DNA from: UBA1738 sp045538755
GTDB taxonomy: Bacteria > Bacillota > Clostridia > UBA1381
Reading direction: 5' to 3'
Length of the DNA stretch: 64,000 nucleotides
NCBI GenBank assembly: GCA_045538755.1
Contig: JAZQEC010000002.1
Span: 124,001 to 188,000 of the forward strand
Below, piece by piece: positions 40,460 to 49,159 of the stretch. Below the pieces are notes generated by a model. That model worked only from the letters and a program-made list of their open reading frames with translations. It did not search any database and was not told the origin of the DNA. The position numbers and the translations under genes are program-made. The stretch's first letter is position 1; every line of letters starts with the position of its first letter.

Positions 40460-42901
40460 TTAAATCGTAATGAATTCGCCGTCCTTTGCGTCGACAGTTA
40501 CATTTTTAGAAAGAGAACCGTCAATGATTTTTTCTGACAGCATATCTTCAATTTTTGATTGTATAGCACGCCTTAAAGGTCTTGCGCCGTAAACTGGGTC
40601 AAAGCCTGCACGTGCAATTTCAGCTACTGCTTCTTCGGTAAATTCTGCAGTAATATCATTTGCTAAAAGACGTTCTTTAAGACCTTTTAGCATAATCTTT
40701 GCAATCGCTTTTATGTCGTCTTCTTTCAATCTGTCAAATACAATTATCTCGTCAATTCTGTTTAAAAACTCGGGTTTAAATGCATCCTTGACTTTTCCCA
40801 TAACCTTTTCCTTGATAGCCGCCGAATCATTTTGGCTGTCTTTGCTATCCTGTGTGCCAAAGCCCATTTTTGAACCGCCTGTATTAAGAATATCCTTTGC
40901 GCCGAGATTTGAAGTCATTATTATAACAGTATTCCTAAAGTCAACACGTCTGCCTTGGGCATCAGTTAGTATTCCGTCATCTAAAATCTGAAGCATAATA
41001 TTAAAAATATCCGGATGCGCCTTTTCGATTTCATCAAAGAGAATTACCGAGTATGGCTGTCTCCTGATTTTTTCGGTTAGCTGGCCGCCTTCGTCATAAC
41101 CAACATATCCCGGAGGTGAGCCTACAAATTTTGAAACTGAATGCTTTTCCATATATTCCGACATATCAACTCTTATTATAGCGTCTTCGGAGCCGAATAT
41201 TGCATCTGCAAGCGCTTTTGAAAGCTCGGTTTTGCCGACGCCTGTCGGTCCTAAGAACAGGAAGGAGCCTGTTGGTCTTTTAGGATCTTTAAGGCCTGCT
41301 CTGCCACGACGGATTGCGCGTGATACTGCATTTACGGCTTCATTCTGACCTATAACTCTCTTATGAAGAAGTTGTTCAAGGTTTTTGAGTTTTTCGCTTT
41401 CTTCTTCGGCAACCTTTTGAGCAGGTATGTGAGTCCATTCGGCAATTATGTCTGCAATATCGCTGTCTGTGATAACAAGGTCATTGGACTTACTCTGGTC
41501 TTTCCATTTGGTCTTGCCCTTTTCAAGCTCTGCCTCAATGGCTTTTTCTCGGTCACGAAGCTCTGCCGCTTTTTCAAAATTCTGGGAAATTATAGCCTCT
41601 TGTTTTTCTTTTTTGATTTCTTCTGCCTCTTTTTCCAATGTTTTTACATTGTCGGGAGCTGTCAGGGCGCTGAGTCTCTTTTTACTTGCCGCTTCGTCCA
41701 TTAAATCAATCGCTTTGTCTGGCAGAAATCTGTCGGTTATATATCGCTCTGAAAGCTTTGCGGCGGCAATAAGAGCTGTATCGTCAATTTTTACGCTGTG
41801 GTGTGCTTCATACTTATCACGAAGACCTTTTAGTATTTCTATTGTCTCACTAACTGTTGGCTCGCCTACTGTTACAGGCTGGAAACGTCGCTCTAGGGCC
41901 GCATCTTTTTCAATATACTTTCTGTATTCATTGAGTGTTGTTGCACCAATTAATTGAAGTTCGCCTCTGGCTAAGGATGGTTTTAAAATGTTTGATGCGT
42001 CTATCGCACCTTCTGCCGAGCCTGCTCCTACAATCGTGTGGATTTCGTCAATAAAAAGTATTACATTGCCTGCGGCTTTTACTTCCTCAATAGCTTTTTT
42101 TAACCTGTCTTCAAATTCGCCTCGGTATTTTGCACCGGCAACCATTGACGATAAATCCATTGTGACAAGCCTTTTGTTTTTCAATAGCTCCGGAACGTCG
42201 CCTTCTGCAATTTTTTGTGCAAGACCTTCTGCGACGGCAGTTTTGCCGACTCCCGGCTCTCCGATGAGACATGGGTTGTTTTTTGTACGTCTTGAAAGTA
42301 TCTGGGTAACTCTTGCAATTTCCTCATCTCTGCCAATTACAGGATCGAATTTCTTTTCCTCGGCAAGTTTTGTGAGGTCTCTGCCAAACTGGTCGAGAGT
42401 TGGAGTTTTTGTGTTTGAATTTGATGTACGACCACGTCTTTGCGGCTGTTTATTCTCTGAATAGCTTTGTTCGGTCGATGAAATAATATCAGTGTAGATT
42501 GCGTTAAAATCAATCCCGCTTGATGAAAGTACATTTGCGCCTATTCCGTCTCCGTCTTTTATAATCCCTATTAAAATGTGCTCGGTACCAATGTAGTGGT
42601 GCCCCATATTTCGCGCTTCCATGGCGGCAATTTCGAGAATTCTTTTGCTTCTTGGAGTAAGTGCAAGCTCAACATTTTTATTAAGCGGCGCATTTGTTCC
42701 CATAAGCTCCTTTATTCGCTCAATAAGAACATCTTTTTTTGCGCCGGCATTTTCAAGAATTTTTGCACCAACACCGCTTCCTTCCATTATTATTCCCAAA
42801 AGAAGATGCTCGCTGCCTATATATCCATGACCGAGATCACATGCTGCGTCATGGGCTTTGTTTATAGCAACCCTTGCTTTTTCTGTAAAATTTGAAAACA
42901 T
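40460..42901 (-). CDS. clpC: ATP-dependent Clp protease ATPase subunit ClpC
   Basis: The protein has 813 residues. Two N-terminal Clp repeats (FTEKARVAINKAHDAACDLG) are followed by AAA module 1 (GEPGVGKTAVAEGLA), a middle coiled domain with a UVR-like segment (SQNFEKAAELRDREKAIEAE), and AAA module 2 (LGPTGVGKTELSKALAD) with C-terminal D2-small domain. It unfolds proteins, including phospho-arginine-tagged ones marked by McsB, for ClpP. ATG 42901 follows AAGGAGG. It is last of four genes controlled by CtsR. Confidence 0.95.
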   Translation of the reverse strand: MFSNFTEKARVAINKAHDAACDLGHGYIGSEHLLLGIIMEGSGVGAKILENAGAKKDVLIERIKELMGTNAPLNKNVELALTPRSKRILEIAAMEARNMGHHYIGTEHILIGIIKDGDGIGANVLSSSGIDFNAIYTDIISSTEQSYSENKQPQRRGRTSNSNTKTPTLDQFGRDLTKLAEEKKFDPVIGRDEEIARVTQILSRRTKNNPCLIGEPGVGKTAVAEGLAQKIAEGDVPELLKNKRLVTMDLSSMVAGAKYRGEFEDRLKKAIEEVKAAGNVILFIDEIHTIVGAGSAEGAIDASNILKPSLARGELQLIGATTLNEYRKYIEKDAALERRFQPVTVGEPTVSETIEILKGLRDKYEAHHSVKIDDTALIAAAKLSERYITDRFLPDKAIDLMDEAASKKRLSALTAPDNVKTLEKEAEEIKKEKQEAIISQNFEKAAELRDREKAIEAELEKGKTKWKDQSKSNDLVITDSDIADIIAEWTHIPAQKVAEEESEKLKNLEQLLHKRVIGQNEAVNAVSRAIRRGRAGLKDPKRPTGSFLFLGPTGVGKTELSKALADAIFGSEDAIIRVDMSEYMEKHSVSKFVGSPPGYVGYDEGGQLTEKIRRQPYSVILFDEIEKAHPDIFNIMLQILDDGILTDAQGRRVDFRNTVIIMTSNLGAKDILNTGGSKMGFGTQDSKDSQNDSAAIKEKVMGKVKDAFKPEFLNRIDEIIVFDRLKEDDIKAIAKIMLKGLKERLLANDITAEFTEEAVAEIARAGFDPVYGARPLRRAIQSKIEDMLSEKIIDGSLSKNVTVDAKDGEFITI

Positions 42902-42924
42902 AATTACTGCCTCCTTTAAGATCA

Positions 42925-43926
42925 CTATATATTTTCACGTAAATGCTGTGCTCTTTTTTTGTCTCGCGCCTCAGGCGTGAGATTTTCGTCTGCTGAAATA
43001 AGTGCAGGTTCGGTTTCTACCATAAGCTGCATTGACGGCGATTTTTCCTTAATATCTATTATACCCAGGTTTTTCCCTAAAATTACATCTGATAAGAGAG
43101 CTTTTGCTTCGGATGAAGAAACAGAACGTGCAAATTTGAGCGTTCCGTAAGATCTCCAGAGTTTATCAGCTAAAGTATCGCTTGATTTAATCTTTTCTCT
43201 TGCTTCTTTTTCGTGATTTTCGATTTGACCTGCGATATTTTCCAATTTTCCAATAATTTCATCTTCGCTTATTCCGAGTGTAACCTGATTTGAAATCTGA
43301 TAAAGGTTACCGTAAGCCTTTGACCCTTCGCCATAAAGTCCGCGAACTGTAAGCCCTAAAGCTGATGCGGAAGAAATGATTTTGTTTATGTTGTTGGTAA
43401 GGGTGAGTGCCGGAAGATGCATCATAACCGATGCACGCATCCCTGTTCCTGTATTTGTCGGGCAGGCTGTTAGGAAACCAAATTCTTCGGAAAATGCGTA
43501 ATTTATGCTTTCTTCAATCACATCGTCTACCTTGTTAGCAAGTTCCCAAGCTTCTTTTAGCTTAAAGCCACCAAAAATTATCTGAAGTCGTAGATGGTCT
43601 TCTTCCATAAGCATTATACTCATTGTTTCGTCTGAGTTTACAAGAACAGAACCATAATCAGTTTTTGCCATTTCAAAGCTAATTAAATGCTTTTCGGCAA
43701 GTCTGCTTTTTTCGCCTTGCGATAAATCCTTCATTTGAAGAAATGTGAAATCTTTAGAAAGAGTGGAGTTTGAATTTAAAATAGCATTTTTTAGTTCCTC
43801 GGTTACTTTTTCCTTTCCTTCTGCATTTAGCATTATAGGAAATGGATATTTGTCAAGATTTCGTGCAAGACGAATACGTGTGCTGACCATTATATCATTA
43901 TCATTTTTCGCTTTATACCAAATCAT
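42925..43926 (-). CDS. mcsB: Protein-arginine kinase McsB
   Basis: The protein has 333 residues. It is an ATP:guanido phosphotransferase homologue: STRIRLARNLDKYPFP at the N terminus and CPTNTGTGMRASVMMHLPAL around the active site. It marks proteins on Arg for ClpCP. GGAGG precedes the ATG; clpC starts 23 bases after its stop. Confidence 0.93.
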   Translation of the reverse strand: MIWYKAKNDNDIMVSTRIRLARNLDKYPFPIMLNAEGKEKVTEELKNAILNSNSTLSKDFTFLQMKDLSQGEKSRLAEKHLISFEMAKTDYGSVLVNSDETMSIMLMEEDHLRLQIIFGGFKLKEAWELANKVDDVIEESINYAFSEEFGFLTACPTNTGTGMRASVMMHLPALTLTNNINKIISSASALGLTVRGLYGEGSKAYGNLYQISNQVTLGISEDEIIGKLENIAGQIENHEKEAREKIKSSDTLADKLWRSYGTLKFARSVSSSEAKALLSDVILGKNLGIIDIKEKSPSMQLMVETEPALISADENLTPEARDKKRAQHLRENI

Positions 43927-43929
43927 CGC

Positions 43930-44277
43930 TTATCCCTCCAGTTCTTTTATACTCTTGTGAAGTTTTGCCGCAAGTTCATAGTTTTCTTCTGAAACTGCCT
44001 TTGAAAGCTGCGTTTTAAGGTCTGCGAGTTTACGCTTTTTTGAAAGTGCGGCTGACTGTTTGGACGGGATTTTGCCTGTATGAGTGCTGCTTTTTTGCAT
44101 TTGCACTAGTGTTGTGCGTACAGGTGTGGAAAATGCAGTATAGCACTGGCTACAGCCTAGTCTGCCTGTTTTTTGAAAATCGTAATAGCTTCTGCCGCAG
44201 TTGGGGCAGCGTCTGTCGTCGCGGTAAACCGGAAAAACGTCGAAGCTGTCAAAAAAATCTGAAAATAAATCGTACAT
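43930..44277 (-). CDS. mcsA: McsA, short form lacking the first zinc module
   Basis: The protein has 115 residues. It activates McsB. Only one CxxC...CxxC unit is present (CPNCGRSYYDFQKTGRLGCSQC), followed by a UVR motif (SEENYELAAKLHKSIKELEG). The Bacillus protein is longer (about 180 residues) and has an extra N-terminal zinc unit, absent here. ATG 44277 follows GAAGGAA; the extension to 44307 would overlap ctsR and adds no Cys. The stop is 3 bases before mcsB. Confidence 0.88.
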   Translation of the reverse strand: MYDLFSDFFDSFDVFPVYRDDRRCPNCGRSYYDFQKTGRLGCSQCYTAFSTPVRTTLVQMQKSSTHTGKIPSKQSAALSKKRKLADLKTQLSKAVSEENYELAAKLHKSIKELEG

Positions 44278-44294
44278 AGTAAATTCCTTCTTTC

Positions 44295-44729
44295 TTAAAG
44301 TTGGCATAATGCATTTTTTAATATGTTTGCACGCAGTATATCGCGCTGCGGATTGGGAAGAATTATTGAATTGTCTGATATGGCGGCAAGCAATATCTTA
44401 GCTGACTGCTTGGAAAGCTCACCGTTTTCATAAAGGTGGGTAATGGCAGACTTTGCAGTAGGCATATCACAGCTTTTGCCGATTGCGGAAATGATGTCGC
44501 CTGCTGTTCCCAGGCTGACCCTTCTTATTTTAATATATCCGCCTCCGCCACGTCTTGATTCAACCAAATATCCTTTTTCAGGCCTAAAACGTGTAGAAAT
44601 TACATAATTTATCTGCGACGGCACACAGCCGAAGATGTCTGCAAGCTCATTTCGTCCAAATTCCGCATAATCTGCCTCATCCTTCATAAGCTCTATTATA
44701 AAGGCTTCTATTTTATCGCTAATTCCCAC
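44295..44729 (-). CDS. ctsR: Transcriptional repressor CtsR
   Basis: The protein has 144 residues. It represses class III heat-shock genes and is inactivated by heat and McsB. FGRNELADIFGCVPSQINYV is the HTH, and ESRRGGGGYIKIRRV is the glycine-rich wing that binds the operator and acts as thermosensor. The start is GTG 44729, 9 bases after AGGAG. The operator is visible upstream at 44753-44769. Confidence 0.93.
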   Translation of the reverse strand: MGISDKIEAFIIELMKDEADYAEFGRNELADIFGCVPSQINYVISTRFRPEKGYLVESRRGGGGYIKIRRVSLGTAGDIISAIGKSCDMPTAKSAITHLYENGELSKQSAKILLAAISDNSIILPNPQRDILRANILKNALCQL

Positions 44730-44752
44730 TTTATCATCTCCTCATATCTGAC

Positions 44753-44769
44753 TTTGACTTTCTTTGACC
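44753..44769 (-). promoter_or_regulatory. CtsR operator
   Basis: Read on the minus strand, GGTCAAA GAA AGTCAAA is a direct heptad repeat with three-base spacing that matches the CtsR consensus. It lies between the promoter and ctsR. Confidence 0.9.
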
Positions 44770-44781
44770 TTTGTTGATTTT

Positions 44782-44809
44782 ATTATATCACTTATTTTGC
44801 TTTTGTCAA
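44782..44809 (-). promoter_or_regulatory. Sigma-A promoter of the ctsR operon
   Basis: On the minus strand TTGACA (44809-44804), 16 bases, TATAAT (44787-44782). The transcription start would fall just upstream of or within the CtsR operator, as expected for repression. Confidence 0.75.
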
Positions 44810-44852
44810 TGAAAAAATATGGTATATTTTATGAACATTTTGTGAACAGCTA

Positions 44853-44881
44853 TTGTCAATATCAGAAAAATGGAGTATAAT
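44853..44881 (+). promoter_or_regulatory. Sigma-A promoter of the RlmD-like gene
   Basis: TTGTCA (44853-44858), 17 bases, TATAAT (44876-44881). It overlaps the only conventional in-frame start codon (TTG 44853), so that codon cannot be used from this promoter. Confidence 0.75.
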
Positions 44882-44909
44882 TTTTATATCGAAAGGACTG
44901 ATAGTTATA

Positions 44910-46247
44910 ATTCCGGTAGAAAAAAATCACGAATATACAGTTAAAATAGAAGCGCTTTCGTCTGAAGGAAGTGGAATTGCGAGGGTAAAAGGCTACACTC
45001 TTTTTGTGCCGCAGACGGTAACGGGCGATGCTGTTAAGGTGCTTGTTTTAAAAACAAAATCTTCGTACGGTTATGCAAAAGTGTTGGAAGTTATTGAGCC
45101 GTCAACCGAAAGGGTAGTGCCGCCTTGCGAGCATTTTGCAAAATGCGGCGGATGTCAGCTTATGGCGCTTAATTATGATGCGCAGCTTGAGTTTAAAAGG
45201 CAGACGGTAAAAGATGCGCTTTTGCGTATAGGCGGCATTGATGCTCAAGTTGATATAATAGGTATGGATAAGCCTGAAAGATATAGAAATAAAATGGTAT
45301 TTCCGATTGATAAAAACGGCGATTGGGGATTTTATCGTGAGCGAAGCCATGATGTTATTGCTCTTTCTGACTGTCTTTTAGGTAGCAAAATTAATAAAGA
45401 AATAATGAATACGATTTCTGGGTTTATTAAAAAATACAATATTTCGGTGTATGATGAAATTTCGCATAAAGGAATTATGCGGCGTGTATTTATAAGGAAC
45501 TCTAAAAACGAAATTATGGTTGTTGTTTCAGCGAATGCAGATAAAATTCCACACGAGGCAGAGCTTATCGAAGCTTTGACGACGCTTTCTAAAGAAATTA
45601 CAGGCATAATTTTGAATGTAAATAAAAAACGCACCAACCTTGTGCTTGGTGATAGAAACATAACTCTTTGGGGAAAGGATACATTGTCTAACACCCTTTG
45701 CGGACTTTCGTATGAGATTTCGCCACACAGTTTTTTTCAGGTCAACTCTGTCCAGACTGAAAAGCTGTATGATACAGCTATTAATTTTGCCGACATTTCA
45801 TCCTGTGATACTGTTATGGATATATACTGCGGAATAGGTACGATTTCGCTTACGGCGGCAAAAAAAGCAAAGGCGGTTATAGGTGTTGAGATTGTACCGC
45901 AGGCAATTTGGAATGCAAAAGAAAATGCAAAAAGAAACTGTATTGATAATGTGGAATTTTACTGTTCGGCTGCAGAGGATATTGTGCCGGAGCTTATTAA
46001 AAGCGGAAATTTGCCTGATGTTGTAATTCTTGATCCGCCAAGAAAAGGAAGCGATGAAAAAACACTTTCTGCAATCGTGTCGGCAAAACCGGAGAGGGTT
46101 GTGTATGTATCCTGCAATCCGGCAACTCTTGCACGAGATGCGAAATTTTTGACGGAGAATGGATACAACCTGCAAAAGGCAGCGGCTGTTGATATGTTCC
46201 CACATACAACGCACATTGAAACTGTTGTTCTTTTGTCCCAAAAATAA
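44910..46247 (+). CDS. 23S rRNA (uracil-5-)-methyltransferase, RlmD/RlmCD type
   Basis: The protein has about 445 residues. An N-terminal TRAM domain (EYTVKIEALSSEGSGIARVK) is followed by iron-sulfur cysteines (CEHFAKCGGC), a SAM-binding segment (MDIYCGIGTISLTAA) and the catalytic regions LDPPRKGSDE and YVSCNPATLARD. The start is unclear: the frame is open from TTG 44853, but a promoter occupies that site. GAAAGGA (44891-44897) precedes only CTG, ATA, GTT, ATA and ATT codons, so a non-canonical start near 44901-44910 is likely. The exact modified uridine cannot be told. Confidence 0.85.
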   Translation: MPVEKNHEYTVKIEALSSEGSGIARVKGYTLFVPQTVTGDAVKVLVLKTKSSYGYAKVLEVIEPSTERVVPPCEHFAKCGGCQLMALNYDAQLEFKRQTVKDALLRIGGIDAQVDIIGMDKPERYRNKMVFPIDKNGDWGFYRERSHDVIALSDCLLGSKINKEIMNTISGFIKKYNISVYDEISHKGIMRRVFIRNSKNEIMVVVSANADKIPHEAELIEALTTLSKEITGIILNVNKKRTNLVLGDRNITLWGKDTLSNTLCGLSYEISPHSFFQVNSVQTEKLYDTAINFADISSCDTVMDIYCGIGTISLTAAKKAKAVIGVEIVPQAIWNAKENAKRNCIDNVEFYCSAAEDIVPELIKSGNLPDVVILDPPRKGSDEKTLSAIVSAKPERVVYVSCNPATLARDAKFLTENGYNLQKAAAVDMFPHTTHIETVVLLSQK

Positions 46248-46266
46248 AAATACGCAAGGAGGATAT

Positions 46267-46971
46267 ATGATTAAGGCAGAAAAGTTAAAAGGTATTTCTT
46301 TGTCCGGAAATCAGCTTAAAGTCATTGCTGCGCTGGCTATGACTATTGACCACATAGGTGTGCAAATTTTTACAGATATTTCTCTTTTGAGGATAATCGG
46401 CAGACTTGCATTCCCGATTTTTGCATATATGATTGCAGAAGGCTGTTTATACACAAAGAATCGCAAAAAGTATATTCTTACAATGGCACTTTTGGCAATA
46501 GGGTGTCAGGTTGTGGGATATATTTTTTCAAAAACTCTGTATCAGTGCATTTTAGTGACCTTTTCTTTATCAATCCTTTTGATTTATGCATATAGTGGAG
46601 CTGTAAAAAAAGGCACTGCAAAAAGCTATGCAGTTTTACTGCTTGCACTTTTAGGCACATTTTTTTTGACCGAAGTTCTGCCACAAGTTTTAAAACATAC
46701 GGATTATGCAGTGGATTATGGGTTTTGGGGTGTAATGCTTCCGCTGTTTGCGTATATTGGTGCAGATAAAAAACAAAAACTTTTCTATTTTGCAGCAGGC
46801 GTGCTTTTGGTTGCGGCAAGTTTTGGCGGGCTTCAGTGGTTTTCGCTTATTACAATACCGATTCTGGCACTTTATAGCGGAAAAAGAGGTAAGATTAAAA
46901 TGAAAAAATTTTTCTATATTTACTATCCGGTGCATTTAGCTGCGATTTATTTAATAAGCTATATTATATAA
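46267..46971 (+). CDS. TraX-family membrane protein
   Basis: The protein has 234 residues with about seven membrane helices. The family opening LKVIAALAMTIDHIGVQIF and LRIIGRLAFPIFAYMIAEG are clear. TraX acetylates F-pilin in plasmids; chromosomal homologues are of unknown role. ATG 46267 follows AAGGAGG and lies 19 bases after the methyltransferase gene. Confidence 0.8.
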   Translation: MIKAEKLKGISLSGNQLKVIAALAMTIDHIGVQIFTDISLLRIIGRLAFPIFAYMIAEGCLYTKNRKKYILTMALLAIGCQVVGYIFSKTLYQCILVTFSLSILLIYAYSGAVKKGTAKSYAVLLLALLGTFFLTEVLPQVLKHTDYAVDYGFWGVMLPLFAYIGADKKQKLFYFAAGVLLVAASFGGLQWFSLITIPILALYSGKRGKIKMKKFFYIYYPVHLAAIYLISYII

Positions 46972-46990
46972 AGTTTTTTTGGAGGAATAT

Positions 46991-47518
46991 ATGAAAACAA
47001 TAGTAATTTATAAAACAAAGTACGGCTCTACAAAAAATTATGCCGAATGGATTGCAGAAGAACTTGGATGCGAGGCTATTGATGCCAAAGCCGTTAGTAT
47101 TGATATGTTAAAAGATTATGATACCATAGTATATGGAGGCGGGCTTTACGGCGAGGTGATTAACGGCGTGAGTCTCATCACCAAAAATATTGACAAACTT
47201 CGGGGCAAAAAAATAGCTGTTTATACAACAGGAATAACACCGCTTTCCTGCCGTGATTATTACGATGCTTATGTCATTAAGAAAAACTTTAAGTCGGGTG
47301 TTCCGGAAAATATCAAAATTTTTAACTTTCTTGGGAAAATGGTAGTTGATGAGCTTTCTTTGGTACATAAAACGGCAATTAAAACACTGAAAAAGATTAT
47401 GTCTTCAAAGGAAAATCCGAGTGATATGGAAAAACTTCTGGTTGAGCTTTGTGATGCTGACGGAGATTTTTCGGACAGAAACGAAATTAAAGAGCTTGTA
47501 AGCTATGCAAGAAATTAA
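46991..47518 (+). CDS. Flavodoxin-domain protein
   Basis: The protein has 175 residues. The FMN phosphate loop YKTKYGSTKNYAEWIAEELG and YGGGLYGEVINGV identify a flavodoxin fold of the HemG-like group. It would carry electrons or act as a small FMN oxidoreductase. It follows the TraX-like gene by 19 bases with GGAGG and ends at a terminator. Confidence 0.8.
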   Translation: MKTIVIYKTKYGSTKNYAEWIAEELGCEAIDAKAVSIDMLKDYDTIVYGGGLYGEVINGVSLITKNIDKLRGKKIAVYTTGITPLSCRDYYDAYVIKKNFKSGVPENIKIFNFLGKMVVDELSLVHKTAIKTLKKIMSSKENPSDMEKLLVELCDADGDFSDRNEIKELVSYARN

Positions 47519-47520
47519 TA

Positions 47521-47544
47521 AAACCCACCTTTTAAGGTGGGTTT
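47521..47544 (+). terminator. Terminator after the flavodoxin gene
   Basis: AAACCCACCTT (47521-47531) and AAGGTGGGTTT (47534-47544) form a perfect stem followed by T. Confidence 0.75.
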
Positions 47545-47554
47545 TAAAGTAAAA

Positions 47555-48979
47555 TTATTCTTTTCCGTCCCAGCAATATGTGCAGAGCTTGCATTTATCA
47601 AGTCCGATTGCTTCGATAATGCCGTCTAAAGTCTGGAATTCAAGGGAAGCGAAGTTCAGTTTTTCGCAAATTGCTTTTCTGAGGTTTTTGCCACGTTCGG
47701 TAGATGAGTTGCTGTATTCATCAAGATGTTTAAGACCTTCTTCGCCTTCAATTTCCATAATTGTTTTTCTTGTAATAAGCTCCATCGGATCTGTCGCACG
47801 TGAGAAGTTTAAATACTTACAGCTATACATAATCGGTGGACAAGCAGAGCGCATATGAACTGATTTAGCACCGTTGTCGTAAAGAAAATCGACTGTTTCT
47901 TTAAGCTGAGTTCCACGTACAATTGAGTCATCTACGAACAAAAGATTCTTGTTTTCAATCAAGTCGTGAACAGGAATTTGCTTCATTTTGGCGATTTTAT
48001 TTCTGTCGTCCTGGTGAGTAGGTGTGAAGCTTCTTGCCCAGGTAGGTGTATATTTTATGAACGGACGTGCAAAGGACGCACTGCTTTTGTTTGCATATCC
48101 TATTGCGTGCGGAGTCCCTGAATCCGGTACACCGCAAACATAATCAATACCTTCGGCATTTTTTGATTTTTTATCATTTTCTGCCATTATTTCGCCGTTT
48201 TTGCAACGCATAACCTCGACATTTATGCCTTCATAGGTTGAAGTGGGGTAGCCGTAGTATGACCACAAAAACGAACATATACGCATCTCTTTTCCGGGAG
48301 GTGAGAGCTGTTTGATTTCATCTGCTGTGATTTCTACAATTTCTGCAGGGCCAAGCTCTTTTTCAATTTCATAGCCCAGCTTTTGAGCAGCAAAGGATTC
48401 AAATGTAACACAGTAGCCGTCTTCCGATTTTCCAATCATAACAGGAATTCTTCCAAGTTTGTCACGGGCCGCAATCAGCTTCCCGTCGCCCTTTAAAATA
48501 AGTATTGAGGCAGTTCCTTCAATGGAGTCTTGTGCGAACTTAATGCCTTCAGCAAAATCGCTTTTTTGATTTATAAGTGCGGCGATTAAGTCGGTTGAAT
48601 TTACTGCACCGCCTGTCATTGCATCGAATTGCCCATTTGATGCTTCAAGATATTCGTTAATGAGCTTATCTGCGTTATTTATTATTCCGATAGTGCATAT
48701 TGCGTATGCGCCAAGTTTCGAGCGGATGAGTTTTGGCTGCGGGTCATAATCGCTTATGCAGCCTATTGCAGAAGTCCCTGTCATTTCATCAAAAACATGG
48801 TCAAACTTGGTACGAAACGGAGAGTTCTGAATATTATGAATTTCTCTTTGAAGTCCTATTTCTTTGTCATAAGCTGCCATTCCGCCACGTCTTGTTCCTA
48901 AATGCGAATGGTAGTCTGTTCCAAAAAATACGTCGGAAATCACGTTTCGCTTACTAATTGCGCCAAAAAAGCCTCCCAT
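47555..48979 (-). CDS. PurF-like amidophosphoribosyltransferase homologue without the catalytic Cys
   Basis: The protein has 474 residues. The N-terminal Ntn-hydrolase fold (GTDYHSHLGTRRGGMAAYD) and the C-terminal phosphoribosyltransferase with the PRPP loop LLFVDDSIVRGTQL are intact. In PurF the residue after Met is the glutaminase nucleophile Cys. Here the sequence reads MGGFFGAIS, so Gly replaces it. Cys residues at the C terminus (CKLCTYC) could bind metal. It could use free ammonia, work with another amidase, or have a new role. ATG 48979 follows GGAGG. No other pur gene is nearby. Confidence 0.85.
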   Translation of the reverse strand: MGGFFGAISKRNVISDVFFGTDYHSHLGTRRGGMAAYDKEIGLQREIHNIQNSPFRTKFDHVFDEMTGTSAIGCISDYDPQPKLIRSKLGAYAICTIGIINNADKLINEYLEASNGQFDAMTGGAVNSTDLIAALINQKSDFAEGIKFAQDSIEGTASILILKGDGKLIAARDKLGRIPVMIGKSEDGYCVTFESFAAQKLGYEIEKELGPAEIVEITADEIKQLSPPGKEMRICSFLWSYYGYPTSTYEGINVEVMRCKNGEIMAENDKKSKNAEGIDYVCGVPDSGTPHAIGYANKSSASFARPFIKYTPTWARSFTPTHQDDRNKIAKMKQIPVHDLIENKNLLFVDDSIVRGTQLKETVDFLYDNGAKSVHMRSACPPIMYSCKYLNFSRATDPMELITRKTIMEIEGEEGLKHLDEYSNSSTERGKNLRKAICEKLNFASLEFQTLDGIIEAIGLDKCKLCTYCWDGKE

Positions 48980-49127
48980 AGTCATTACCTCCGGAGTGTA
49001 AAGTATGTTTTTATTTTACCATATTTAAAAAAACAGGTCAATAAAAAAGCGTACAAATTGTCATTTTGTAGGAAAAAATTCATAGAAAATGAGTGATGTA
49101 TTGTTTAATCTTGCTTTTAAAGCAAAA

Positions 49128-49152
49128 CAGACCGCATCTATTTTGCGGTCTG
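49128..49152 (-). terminator. Terminator of pyk
   Basis: CAGACCGCA and TGCGGTCTG form a nine-bp stem just past the pyk stop on the minus strand. Confidence 0.65.
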
Positions 49153-49159
49153 CGCATTT

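Noticed and set aside
40713..42895. Long plus-strand ORFs opposite clpC
   Set aside because: They are shadows of the clpC coding strand with Ser/Ile/Phe-rich composition and no ribosome binding sites.
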